Assembly: GCF_003475325.1 (NCBI RefSeq) | Contig: NZ_QRQC01000009.1 | Location: 1 to 64,000 of the forward strand | Direction: 5' to 3' | Source: Collinsella sp. AF33-16 | GTDB taxonomy: Bacteria; Actinomycetota; Coriobacteriia; Coriobacteriales; Coriobacteriaceae | DNA: 64,000 bases | Part shown: positions 10,798-18,701 of the stretch, piece by piece | Layout: each line of letters starts with the position of its first letter | How positions within the stretch are numbered: position 1 is the stretch's first letter | The notes under the pieces: generated by a model | Told to the model about the DNA's origin: nothing | The model's input: the letters and a program-made list of their open reading frames with translations, nothing else | Databases searched by the model: none | Made by a program: the position numbers and the translations under genes

Positions 10798-12339
10798 CTA
10801 CTGTGAGGTGCTGAGCGAGCGCCTGACTGCATCACGCCAGCCCGCAAGGTTTTGCTCGCGGCGCTCGGCGGACATGTGGGGAAGGAAGGTCCTAACGATC
10901 TGGGCATTTTGCTCCAGCTCTTCCAGGTCTTCCCAATAGCCGACGGCAAGACCCGCCAAGTACGCGGCACCGATTGCCGTGGTCTCCACCGTCTCGCATT
11001 GCAGCACGGGGATATCCAGCAGGTCGGCCTGGAATTGCATGATGAACTCGTTGCGCGAGGCACCGCCATCGACAGACAGGCGCTCAATCGAAAGCCCCAC
11101 GTCCTGCTCCATGGCGCGCAGCACGTCGTAGCTCTGATATGCCATGGATTCGCAGGCGGCACGTACGATGGTCGCACGGCTCGAGGCGCCGGTCAGACCG
11201 CACACGATACCGCGAGCGTGCGGGTCCCACCAGGGAGCACCCAAACCCGCAAAGGCCGGAACGAAGTAGCAGCCCTCGTTGTCGCTAATCGAAGCGGCGA
11301 GTTGTGCCGACTCGCTCACGCTCGAGATGATGCCCATGTTGTTGCGAAGCCAGTTCATCGTTGAGCCGGCGGCAAAAATAGAGCCCTCGAGCGCATAGCT
11401 GACTTTGCCGTCCGCAGCGATACCGATGGTGGAGACCAGGCCATTCTTGGATTCGACGATCTCGTCGCCGGTGTTCATGAGCATAAAGCAACCCGTGCCA
11501 TAGGTGTTTTTGGTCTGGCCGGGACGGAAACAGCAGTGGCCGAACAGCGACGCCTGTTGGTCACCCGCCACGCCCATGATGGGCGGCATGTTGGTCATGA
11601 TGTCGCTCGCGACGCGGCCGTAGTCGCCCGAGCTCCAGCGAACCTCGGGCATCATGGAACGTGGAACGTCAAAGAGTGCCAGCAGGTCGTCGTCCCAATC
11701 GAGCGTATGGATATTAAAGAGTGCCGTGCGGCTGGCATTGGTGTAGTCGGTGGCAAAGACCTGGCCGCCGGTAAGGTTGTAGATGAGCCAGGTGTCGATG
11801 GTGCCAAACATGAGGTCGCCCGCCGCCGCGCTTTCGCGTGCGCCGTCGACGTTGTCGAGAATCCACTGCACCTTGGAGGCCGAGAAATACGGGTCGAGCG
11901 TGAGTCCCGTGCGGGAGCGCACCAGCCCTTCTGCGCCCTGCTCGACAAGCTCGTCGATCAGAGGTGCGGTACGGCGGCACTGCCATACGATAGCGTTATA
12001 GATCGGCTGACCGCTCACGCGATCCCAGACCACCGTGGTCTCGCGCTGGTTGGAGATGCCGATGGCGGCAATGCGGTCGGAGTGGATACCGCTCTTAAAC
12101 TGGACTTCCATCATGACGGCGATCTGGCTAGCAAGGACCGCCATGGGGTCTTGCTCCACCCAACCGGGACGCGGAAAGCTGGTTTTGACGCTGCGACGTG
12201 CCTGCGCGACGATGCAGCCGTACTCGTCGACGATGGTCGCAAGTACCGAGGTGGTGCCGCAGTCGAGTGCCATGATGTAGGAACCGCCAAAGTTAAACGA
12301 GGCATCTTCCATGCCCAGGCTGCCCAGATTCAACGACAT
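10798..12339 (-). CDS. glpK: Glycerol kinase
   Basis: GlpK phosphorylates glycerol to sn-glycerol 3-phosphate. The 513 residues belong to the FGGY carbohydrate kinase family. The N-terminal phosphate-1 motif is MALDCGTTSVLATIVD. Glycerol-binding motifs include NQRETTVVWD and AIVWQCRRT. The catalytic aspartate is in MGVAGDQQASLFG, and the C-terminal ATP site includes SVDGGASRNEFIMQFQADLL. The first 20 residues extend beyond the usual start. AAAGGTG precedes the ATG at good spacing. It begins 13 bp after tsaC. No glycerol facilitator or GlpD is nearby. Confidence 0.95.
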   Translation of the reverse strand: MSLNLGSLGMEDASFNFGGSYIMALDCGTTSVLATIVDEYGCIVAQARRSVKTSFPRPGWVEQDPMAVLASQIAVMMEVQFKSGIHSDRIAAIGISNQRETTVVWDRVSGQPIYNAIVWQCRRTAPLIDELVEQGAEGLVRSRTGLTLDPYFSASKVQWILDNVDGARESAAAGDLMFGTIDTWLIYNLTGGQVFATDYTNASRTALFNIHTLDWDDDLLALFDVPRSMMPEVRWSSGDYGRVASDIMTNMPPIMGVAGDQQASLFGHCCFRPGQTKNTYGTGCFMLMNTGDEIVESKNGLVSTIGIAADGKVSYALEGSIFAAGSTMNWLRNNMGIISSVSESAQLAASISDNEGCYFVPAFAGLGAPWWDPHARGIVCGLTGASSRATIVRAACESMAYQSYDVLRAMEQDVGLSIERLSVDGGASRNEFIMQFQADLLDIPVLQCETVETTAIGAAYLAGLAVGYWEDLEELEQNAQIVRTFLPHMSAERREQNLAGWRDAVRRSLSTSQ

Positions 12340-12352
12340 CGCTTACACCTTT

Positions 12353-13096
12353 CTATTGCATCGGGCCAGACAGGACCCGTTCGATCTCTGATGCGGGAAG
12401 TGCGCCTTGGCGCAGGATCTGGAGCCCGCCGTGCTGGAACGACACGATGGTCGAAGCGTCGCGACACGGGGTCTCACCGGCGTCGACGGCAACATCGACT
12501 CCCTCCAGGATGCGCTCCTCCACCGTGGCAAAACTTGCCGGCGCGGGCGCGCCATGCGTGTTGGCGCTGGTGCAGGCAAGAGGGCTGCCGCAGGCGCGGA
12601 TGAGCGCTTGCACCACGGGCGAGGCCGAAGCGCGAAGCGCCACCGTGTCGTCGGCGGCGCGCATAAAGGTCGGCACGCAGGGGGCCGCCTTGACCACGAT
12701 AGTCAGGGCGCCCGGCCAGCATCGTCGGGCGAGCACGCGGGCCTCGTTAGGGATATCCACGCCATAGCGATCGAGCGCCTCGGCATCATCGACCAGCCAG
12801 GCAACCGTTTGGGTGAGCTCGCGCTGCTTGAGGGTAAAAATACGACGATAGCCGGTACCGAGCGCGGGGACCGCGGCGCCGTTGACGGTGGCCTGCGGAT
12901 CGCGCGGCCACGATGGGAATTCGCTTGTATCTTGAGGCACGGCGTCCGAAAAGGCGTTAACTGCCACAGCGACACCATAGACGGTCTCGGTCGGAATCAG
13001 GGCCAGACCGCCACAGCCGAGCACCTCGGCCGTACGCTCGACGGCAAGCCGATGCGGCTCCCGCGCTCCCTCGTATACCCGATAGACCGTCTGCAT
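12353..13096 (-). CDS. tsaC: L-threonylcarbamoyladenylate synthase (Sua5/YrdC family)
   Basis: This enzyme makes threonylcarbamoyl-AMP for the t6A modification of ANN-decoding tRNAs. It has 247 residues with the family landmarks LIPTETVYGVAV, the RRIFTLKQR substrate stretch (K-x-R motif), RCWPGALTIVVKA and PLACTSANTHGAPAPASF. A segment of about 30 residues (roughly 48-80) is inserted between the TVYG motif and the KQR motif relative to the short E. coli TsaC. The C-terminal Sua5 domain is absent. It is normally linked to prfA-prmC, as here, but hicAB intervenes. Confidence 0.9.
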   Translation of the reverse strand: MQTVYRVYEGAREPHRLAVERTAEVLGCGGLALIPTETVYGVAVAVNAFSDAVPQDTSEFPSWPRDPQATVNGAAVPALGTGYRRIFTLKQRELTQTVAWLVDDAEALDRYGVDIPNEARVLARRCWPGALTIVVKAAPCVPTFMRAADDTVALRASASPVVQALIRACGSPLACTSANTHGAPAPASFATVEERILEGVDVAVDAGETPCRDASTIVSFQHGGLQILRQGALPASEIERVLSGPMQ

Positions 13097-13230
13097 GTGT
13101 ATGCCAGCCCCTTACGCTCTGGTGCAAGTTTGTTTACTGTGGGGCATTCTCGCACGAAACGTTCAATCTATTTGCCCAGAGCGCATGTTGGTTTGGTGAG
13201 CGGCTCTAGTAGTCGGTGAAAGTGAGGGGG

Positions 13231-13677
13231 TTATTGGACTGCGACGAACTTCTTTGGCCTGCCGGCGTGACGTTCTTGGGCGGCGTAACGCTCAATGCTG
13301 TCTATCGTTATCATCCGACGGCCGTCGACGAGTTCAACATCGAGCTTTCCGGCTTTGACCAGCGCGGTAATCCGCGGAGCGGAGACTTTGAGGTCCAGCG
13401 CTGCGTCTTTAAATGTTCGGCACGCCGCTTCCCGAGCGTCCTCGTGGTCGATTTCGACTGAAAGGGCCACGACCTCGGCCGAGCGTTCGTACCCTGCCGG
13501 AGTCAAACCGTTGTTGAGGTCGTCGGCCAAAAACGCCATCAGTGCCTCGGTAGCATGGGCAATCGCTTCTTCGCGCGTATCGCCATCGGCAAAGGCGCCG
13601 GGAATCTGCGGGAAGCTAGCGCAGTAACCATCGTCTTCTTTTATGAGAACGCAGTCATAGGTAAATCGCTGCCTCAT
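13231..13677 (-). CDS. hicB: HicB-type antitoxin
   Basis: Antitoxin and DNA-binding partner of HicA. From the ATG at 13677 (GGAGG upstream) it has 148 residues. The N-terminal half is the degenerate RNase H-like HicB fold (TYDCVLIKEDDGYCASFPQIPG..ADGDTREEAI). The C-terminal half contains a helix-turn-helix region (SAPRITALVKAGKLDVELVDGRRMITIDSIERY) and ends in a basic tail. This longer, DNA-binding HicB type autoregulates the operon. A frame extension of 15 codons overlaps hicA and is not used. Confidence 0.85.
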   Translation of the reverse strand: MRQRFTYDCVLIKEDDGYCASFPQIPGAFADGDTREEAIAHATEALMAFLADDLNNGLTPAGYERSAEVVALSVEIDHEDAREAACRTFKDAALDLKVSAPRITALVKAGKLDVELVDGRRMITIDSIERYAAQERHAGRPKKFVAVQ

Positions 13678-13688
13678 TTTGCCTCCAA

Positions 13689-13874
13689 CTACCATCCAGC
13701 TTGGCGACGAATACTTGCCCACGTGCCCTTCTTTGGTCGATCACCACCAGAGCCGTTCACGGTGACAACGCGGTCACCAGAAACATACTTAGCATGACTA
13801 CCGACTTGCGCGACCTTCACGAATCCATCGTGCTTGAGTAGGGCAATGATTTCCCGAAAGGTAGGAGGTTGCAT
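13689..13874 (-). CDS. hicA: HicA-type mRNA interferase toxin
   Basis: A 61-residue dsRBD-fold toxin that cleaves mRNA when free of HicB. The motif GSHAKYV carries the catalytic histidine, and the C-terminal KKGTWASIRRQAG matches HicA proteins (GT...IL/RQAG). AGAGGT precedes the ATG. It is first in the two-gene unit and hicB follows after 11 bp. The pair lies between prmC and tsaC, genes that are usually adjacent, which suggests later insertion. Confidence 0.88.
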   Translation of the reverse strand: MQPPTFREIIALLKHDGFVKVAQVGSHAKYVSGDRVVTVNGSGGDRPKKGTWASIRRQAGW

Positions 13875-13898
13875 GGGCCGACCTCTTTCAGCCGTCCT

Positions 13899-13920
13899 AA
13901 TTATAAACTACTTTATAATT
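13899..13920 (-). promoter_or_regulatory. hicAB promoter with perfect palindromic operator
   Basis: AATTATAAA-CTAC-TTTATAATT is a perfect 9 bp inverted repeat with a 4 bp centre, 24 bp upstream of hicA. Its left half contains TATAAT on the minus strand, with a weak -35 (TTAGCA) 17 bp further upstream. Binding of HicB here would block RNA polymerase, the standard autoregulation of such pairs. Confidence 0.7.
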
Positions 13921-13942
13921 TTTGCTAACCAGTTAATAAATA

Positions 13943-15193
13943 TTACTGGCGTTGCTTGGGCTCGGTGACGATGGCTCGGACAATGCGGGGGCGATCGGTG
14001 AGGTCGTGGACGATACGCACGTCCGAAAGGCCTGCTTGACGACAGAGCTCGGCCGCGGCGTCGAGCGCGCCCTCGTAGAGCTCGCAGGCAAACAGGCCGC
14101 CGGCACGCAGCATGTAGGGCGCCGCGTTGAGCAGGCGGCGGAAGATATCGAGACCGTCGGCACCGCCCTCGAGCGCCAGATCAGGCTCAAAGTCCTTGAC
14201 CTCATGCGGCAGCGAGCGCATGACATCGGTGGGGATGTAGGGCGGGTTGGAGACGAGTACGTCAAAGGTGCCCCACTCTTCGCGGGGAATGGAGCTCACC
14301 AGGTTTGTGAGGCTGAAGGCGACCTCGTCGGACGTGAGGCCAAGCGCATCACGGTTTTTGGTAGCAAGGTCGATGGCGCGCGGCTCGATATCGGTAGCAG
14401 TGCAGGTAACGTGGCCGCGGCGCTCCCAGGCAAGGGAGAGCGAAATGCAGCCCGTGCCGCAGCCGACCTCGAGAACGCGGGCAGTGCGGGGCTCGGCTGG
14501 GGCAGGCGCAGCGGCATCCTGAGCTGAAGCCGTCTCCTGGTCGGCGCCCTCGATGGCGATGCCGTATTCGTCGAGCTCGGACTCGGCAGCTTCCGCGGCT
14601 TCGGCTTCTGCTGCCTGCGCGGCGGCTTCCTCGGCCTCGCGATCGGCAAGCTCCTCGGCATAGGCGCGGCTACCGAGCACGTCGCTACCCAGCGCAGCCT
14701 CATCGGCGGCCGTCAGGTTGGCAGCACGGCGCTCGGCGGTCGCGCGTTCGTCGGCCAGCGCCGCCTCGGCTTTGCGGGCCTGCTCGACCTCATCGTTCCA
14801 AGGCAGCTCAACACGCTGACGGGCAGCGGCCTCGGGGCTCAGCACCTCGGTATCCAGATAGTTCAGGACTTCTTCGACGAGCATCTCGGTCTCGGGGCGC
14901 GGGATGAGCACGCCGGGGGCGCACGCGACGTCGATCATGCGAAACTGCGTGCTGCCGGTGATGTACTGCAGCGGCTCGCCTTTGGCGCGACGAACGACGG
15001 CCGCGTGCATGGTCTCGAGCTGGGCCGCGTTAAGCGTCTCGTCCATGCGCATATACAAGTCGATACGCGCCAGGCCCGTGGCCGCGCACAGCAGCCACTC
15101 GGCAGAAAGACGGGGATGCTCCTCGCCGCGCTCGGCCAGGTACTCCTTGGTCCACTCGAGACAACGCTTGATGGTCCAGATCTCGTTTGCCAT
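13943..15193 (-). CDS. prmC: Release factor glutamine methyltransferase with large insertion
   Basis: PrmC N5-methylates the glutamine of the GGQ motif in release factors. The ATG at 15193 with GGGGAGGG upstream gives 416 residues, against about 280 in most species. The N-terminal helical domain (1-95) and GVLIPRPETEMLVE are normal. Motif I is VLEVGCGTGCI (240-250) and the catalytic NPPY is at 316-319. Between them, about residues 115-237 form an Ala/Glu-rich, highly charged insertion absent from typical PrmC. Both ends of the enzyme keep their motifs, so it should be functional. It lies downstream of its substrate gene prfA. Confidence 0.93.
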   Translation of the reverse strand: MANEIWTIKRCLEWTKEYLAERGEEHPRLSAEWLLCAATGLARIDLYMRMDETLNAAQLETMHAAVVRRAKGEPLQYITGSTQFRMIDVACAPGVLIPRPETEMLVEEVLNYLDTEVLSPEAAARQRVELPWNDEVEQARKAEAALADERATAERRAANLTAADEAALGSDVLGSRAYAEELADREAEEAAAQAAEAEAAEAAESELDEYGIAIEGADQETASAQDAAAPAPAEPRTARVLEVGCGTGCISLSLAWERRGHVTCTATDIEPRAIDLATKNRDALGLTSDEVAFSLTNLVSSIPREEWGTFDVLVSNPPYIPTDVMRSLPHEVKDFEPDLALEGGADGLDIFRRLLNAAPYMLRAGGLFACELYEGALDAAAELCRQAGLSDVRIVHDLTDRPRIVRAIVTEPKQRQ

Positions 15194-15585
15194 GGGGCCC
15201 TCCCCTCTTAAGCGCCGGGCGGCGCGCGAATGTCGGAGCAGATTGTAAGCGAGGCCAGCGCTTGGCAAGGGGCGATTAAAGGCGATTATCGAGAATCAGC
15301 CCAGAATTTTGCTTGGAGTCCACCTGAAGTGTTCATTCGTCGACGTCTAAATCTGCATCCGTCAAGTTTTTGGCAAGGTTGCCCCAAAACTGACCAATAT
15401 CTAACCAAGAACTTGCCACATCGCTTGACGCACGACACGCCAAAATTCGCCCCACGACTTCTCGAACGATAATTTAAGCATTATTTTCGGCGATAGACGC
15501 ATGCTGATCATTGCTTTGCGCAGGTGAACGGCTCAAGAACTATCAAAGCAGATTGAATAACATCCCAAAGCAATGTACCCAACCT
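15194..15585. other. Non-coding stretch between prmC and repeats
   Basis: About 390 bp of relatively AT-richer DNA. An 80-codon plus-strand frame overlaps the prmC start, has no ribosome-binding site and no recognisable motif, and is not believed to be a gene. No promoter, RNA or mobile element was recognised. Confidence 0.5.
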
Positions 15586-15637
15586 AGTCGTTGGACGTTC
15601 TTGTTTGACTAGTCATTTAAGAACGTCCCCAACGACT
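15586..15637. repeat. REP-like nested hairpin
   Basis: AGTCGTT-GGACGTTCTT pairs with AAGAACGTCC-CC-AACGACT around a GACTAGTC palindrome. The same architecture, with a different outer stem that still pairs, occurs at 17131-17186. A further GTCCCC motif follows to about 15658. Confidence 0.65.
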
Positions 15638-15684
15638 ACTCATTTAAGTCTGTCCCCAATGAGTGCCCCACATCCGGGGCAAGG

Positions 15685-15855
15685 CAACGCCGCAGGTAGA
15701 GGACGGACAGCGAGCGCCGCTCAGAGCGAACAAGTTGGCATGAAAAAGGCAAGGCATAGACCTTCTGGTCATGCCTTGCCTTTTGAATGACAAATTGTCG
15801 CTCTGGGCGGCGCGCAGCGTCGACCGGTTACGCGGTTTGGTAAAACCGCGTAACC
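15685..15855. repeat. Structured intergenic element, family A copy 2
   Basis: Same architecture as the element at 81-247. Outer arms 15714-15733 and 15795-15815 pair. The inner hairpin AAGGCAAGGCAT/ATGCCTTGCCTT has the same GACC-TTCT-GGTC tip. The closing hairpin GGTTACGCGGTTT/AAACCGCGTAACC (15826-15855) touches the prfA stop codon. Outer and inner stems differ from copy 1 at many positions yet still pair. Confidence 0.8.
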
Positions 15856-16922
15856 TACACAGCCTGTGCCAGCTTCTCGGCTCGCTCGGCGGCGGCGAGC
15901 GCCTCGATGACGGTGCCGAGCTGGTCGCCCAGAAGAACGCCGTTGTAGGTGGAGTTGAAGCCGATGCGGTGATCGGTCACGCGGTCCTGGGGCTGGTTGT
16001 AGGTGCGGATCTTCTCGGAACGGTTGCCGTGGCCGATCTGGCTCTGGCGCTCGGCACCGAGCTCCGCCTGCTGCTTCTCGAGCTCCATCTCGTACAGACG
16101 GGCGCGTAGCATCTGCATGCAGACTTCGCGGTTCTGGATCTGGGAGCGCTGTTCCTGCGACTGCACCACGGTGTTGGTGGGCAGATGGGTGATGCGCACG
16201 GCGGAATAAGTGGTGTTAACGCACTGACCACCAGGGCCGGAGGCGCAGTAGGTGTCGATGCGCAGGTCGGACTGGTTGATCTGGACGTCGATTTCCTCGG
16301 CCTCGGGAAGTACGGCGACGGTCGCCGTGGAGGTCTGGATACGGCCCTGGGACTCGGTCTTGGGAACGCGCTGGACGCGGTGCACGCCGGACTCGAACTT
16401 CATGACGGAGTAGACGCGGTCGCCCTCGACCTTGAACTCGATGGACTTAAAGCCGCCGGCCTCGCTAGGGCTGGAGTCGAGCACGGTGGTCTTCCAGCCG
16501 CGCGACTCGCAGAAGCGCTGGTACATCTTGTACAGGTCGCCGGCGAAGATGGCGGCCTCGTCGCCACCGGCGGCGGAGCGGATTTCGACGATAGTGTTCT
16601 TGTCGTCGTTGGGGTCGCTCGGGATGAGCATGTACTTGATGTCTTCCTCGAGCTGGGGAAGCTTCTCCTCGTTCTCGGAGATGTCCATCTGGAGCATCTC
16701 CTTCTCGTCCGCGTCGGTCGTGTCGCGGAGCATCTCCTTGGCGGCCTCGATGTCATCGAGCGCACCGATGTACTCGCGCGAAGCGGCGATGAGGTCGGAC
16801 TGGTGCGCGTACTCCTTGTTGAGACGCGTGAACTCCTTAATATCGGAGGCGACGGCCGGGTCGGAGAGCTTCTTCTCGAGCTCCTCGTAGGCCTTGATAA
16901 TCTTTTCGAGCTTGTCGCGCAT
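15855..16922 (-). CDS. prfA: Peptide chain release factor 1
   Basis: RF1 releases the peptide at UAA and UAG. The 355 residues match the family length. The GGQ loop is SGPGGQCVNTTYSAVRITHLP and the codon-recognition domain precedes it (RVPKTESQGRIQTSTATV). The ATG at 16922 has AAGGAG upstream. The structured repeat begins at the stop codon, and prmC, whose product methylates this GGQ, lies about 660 bp downstream. Confidence 0.97.
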   Translation of the reverse strand: MRDKLEKIIKAYEELEKKLSDPAVASDIKEFTRLNKEYAHQSDLIAASREYIGALDDIEAAKEMLRDTTDADEKEMLQMDISENEEKLPQLEEDIKYMLIPSDPNDDKNTIVEIRSAAGGDEAAIFAGDLYKMYQRFCESRGWKTTVLDSSPSEAGGFKSIEFKVEGDRVYSVMKFESGVHRVQRVPKTESQGRIQTSTATVAVLPEAEEIDVQINQSDLRIDTYCASGPGGQCVNTTYSAVRITHLPTNTVVQSQEQRSQIQNREVCMQMLRARLYEMELEKQQAELGAERQSQIGHGNRSEKIRTYNQPQDRVTDHRIGFNSTYNGVLLGDQLGTVIEALAAAERAEKLAQAV

Positions 16923-17130
16923 GGCGGGACTCCTTTATATGCGTGAAGGTGAAAATCGGCAGAATTGATGGGGCGCGGGGCGCCGATGCGGGGGTAAGCC
17001 CGGCTAGAACATGTCGATCTTCAGATACATGCGCATCCCTTCGCGTATGGGGTACATAGTTGCGGTCTAACCCATACATGATAGCGTGCGCAGGCAAACC
17101 TGCATATAACCCGCACGGAATGAGCGGACG

Positions 17131-17210
17131 TAGCCGTTAGGGACGTTCCTTTACGACTAGTCGTTTAAGAACGTCCCCAACGGCTAACAAAGGGACTGTC
17201 GCTTTGTCGA
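17131..17210. repeat. REP-like hairpins behind the M20 peptidase gene
   Basis: TAGCCGTT-GGGACGTTC pairs with GAACGTCCCC-AACGGCTA around GACTAGTC (17131-17186), followed by a second small hairpin ACAAAG..CTTTGT with the GGGACTGTC core to about 17210. Placed directly behind the M20 peptidase stop codon. The remainder of 16923-17130 shows nothing recognised. Confidence 0.65.
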
Positions 17211-17213
17211 ATT

Positions 17214-18629
17214 CTAGAGCGTTTGGAGCAGGGAGATGAGAAAACGGATGCCCTGGAGGTAGGCTCGGCGGGTGATGCGCTCGTTGGTGCCGTGGACGCC
17301 GCGGTCGCACTCGTCATCGTCGACCACAAAGGCCGAGAAGCGAATGCACTCAGGGCAAATGCTCTGGTAGTTGGCAGCGTCGGTCGCGCCAATCACAGTC
17401 GAGGGCACAATTGCCACTGGCTCGAATGATCCGTTTTCCTCCGTCCCCTTTGGATCACGGAAATAGCGGGCGGCGATGGAGCGAACCGCCTCGAGGCCGG
17501 GACCACCGATGCGCGGGGACGGCGAGGGTTCGGAGCTGCCGGGGCCCAGCTCCACTTCGACACGACCGGCAAGGTCCGCCCCGGCAACCGCCTCACGGCA
17601 GCGCGCCACAACGTCGGCCACGCTCGTGCCCTCGAGCATGCGGAAGTTGATGTTGGCCCACATATCCTGCGGCATCACGTTAGCACCGGTGCTACCGCCC
17701 TCGATTTGGGTCGGTGCACAGGTGGTGGTCACGAGCGGATAGAGCTTCTTGCTGGCGAGGCACTCGCGCACGATGGTGTCCTTGTTGGCGGCAATTTCAT
17801 CGGCCGTGTAGAGCCCCAGCCCGACGAGCTGTGCGGCAAGCAGGTCCGTGACGCGCGTCGGCCATTCGATATCGCAGATTGCGGCGATGGCGCGGCTCAG
17901 CACCTCGAGCGAAGTGCCACCGTAGGGGTTGGAGGAATGTCCGCCCGCGCTCTTTGTCTTGAGCACAATGTCGGCATAACCTTTCTCAGCCAGGTCGGCG
18001 TGCATGAGCCAACCCTCGCCCGCGCTGTACTCGGCAGCCGGAACGATGCGGTAGTCGCCCTCGTCGATCAGGCACTCAAGCTCAATGCCGCGTTCCTCGA
18101 GCACGCGGCCGATGGCACCCGCACCGAACTGCGTGGTTTCCTCGTCCTGGCCAAAAGCCAGCAGCAGGGTGCGCTCGTGCTCCCAGCCATGGGCCAGCGC
18201 ATACTCAACCGCCTCGAGAATGCCTGTGACCTGGTCTTTCATATCGATGGCGCCGCGACCCCAAATGTAGGTGTCGTCCACATGTCCGCTAAAGGGGGCA
18301 TGCGTCCAATCGTCCTCGGTGCCGGGTACCACGGGAACCACGTCCATGTGGCCCATGAGCATAACGGGCTTAAGGGCAGGGTCGGAGCCGGTAAGCGTCA
18401 CGAGCAGCGAATGGTCGACGAGCTCGATCTCGCCCGCCGCGAACACGCGCGGCCACGCCTGCTGCATATAGGCGCGCAGATCGTCGAACGGCTCCCGGTC
18501 CACCGCCTCGGTATCCATACTCGAAATGGTCGGAAACGACAGCACGCGGCCCAGGCGCTCGCACGCGCCGGCCTCGTCTATATCGGCAAAATCGTCCTCA
18601 TGCGCAAAGAAGCGCCAAACCTCGGCCAT
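17214..18629 (-). CDS. M20 family metallopeptidase
   Basis: Zinc-dependent peptidase or deacylase of 471 residues. Metal-ligand motifs are MGHMDVVPV, GRGAIDMKDQ, GQDEETTQFGA (catalytic and ligand glutamates) and VHGTNERI near the C-terminus. The dimerisation domain (SAGGHSSNP) is present. Length and motifs fit the carboxypeptidase S/PM20D1-like branch acting on dipeptides or N-acyl amino acids. The ATG has AAAGGATG upstream. It lies 72 bp after an amino-acid type ABC importer operon on the same strand, suggesting that imported substrate is hydrolysed (inference). The substrate is unknown. Confidence 0.88.
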   Translation of the reverse strand: MAEVWRFFAHEDDFADIDEAGACERLGRVLSFPTISSMDTEAVDREPFDDLRAYMQQAWPRVFAAGEIELVDHSLLVTLTGSDPALKPVMLMGHMDVVPVVPGTEDDWTHAPFSGHVDDTYIWGRGAIDMKDQVTGILEAVEYALAHGWEHERTLLLAFGQDEETTQFGAGAIGRVLEERGIELECLIDEGDYRIVPAAEYSAGEGWLMHADLAEKGYADIVLKTKSAGGHSSNPYGGTSLEVLSRAIAAICDIEWPTRVTDLLAAQLVGLGLYTADEIAANKDTIVRECLASKKLYPLVTTTCAPTQIEGGSTGANVMPQDMWANINFRMLEGTSVADVVARCREAVAGADLAGRVEVELGPGSSEPSPSPRIGGPGLEAVRSIAARYFRDPKGTEENGSFEPVAIVPSTVIGATDAANYQSICPECIRFSAFVVDDDECDRGVHGTNERITRRAYLQGIRFLISLLQTL

Positions 18630-18653
18630 GACATCCTTTCGATTGTGATGACG

Positions 18654-18677
18654 AGGGCCGCCCCACGGGAGCGGCCC
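18654..18677 (-). other. Intercistronic stem-loop
   Basis: AGGGCCGC and GCGGCCCT form a short GC-rich hairpin between the ABC ATPase gene and the M20 peptidase gene. No U-run follows, so it may set mRNA stability or partial termination. Confidence 0.4.
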
Positions 18678-18701
18678 TGCAACGTAAGCGTTTGCGGTCG
18701 G

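Noticed and set aside
13216..13461. Plus-strand frame opposite hicB
   Set aside because: HicB is clearly coded on the minus strand; this frame shows no family features.
15230..15472. 80-codon plus-strand frame between prmC and the repeats
   Set aside because: It overlaps the prmC start on the opposite strand, has no ribosome-binding site and shows no recognisable motif.
16990..17045. Ten-codon leader frame (MRMYLKIDMF) upstream of prfA on the minus strand
   Set aside because: It has a possible ribosome-binding site but no attenuator hairpin, no run of a regulatory codon, and is too short to support.
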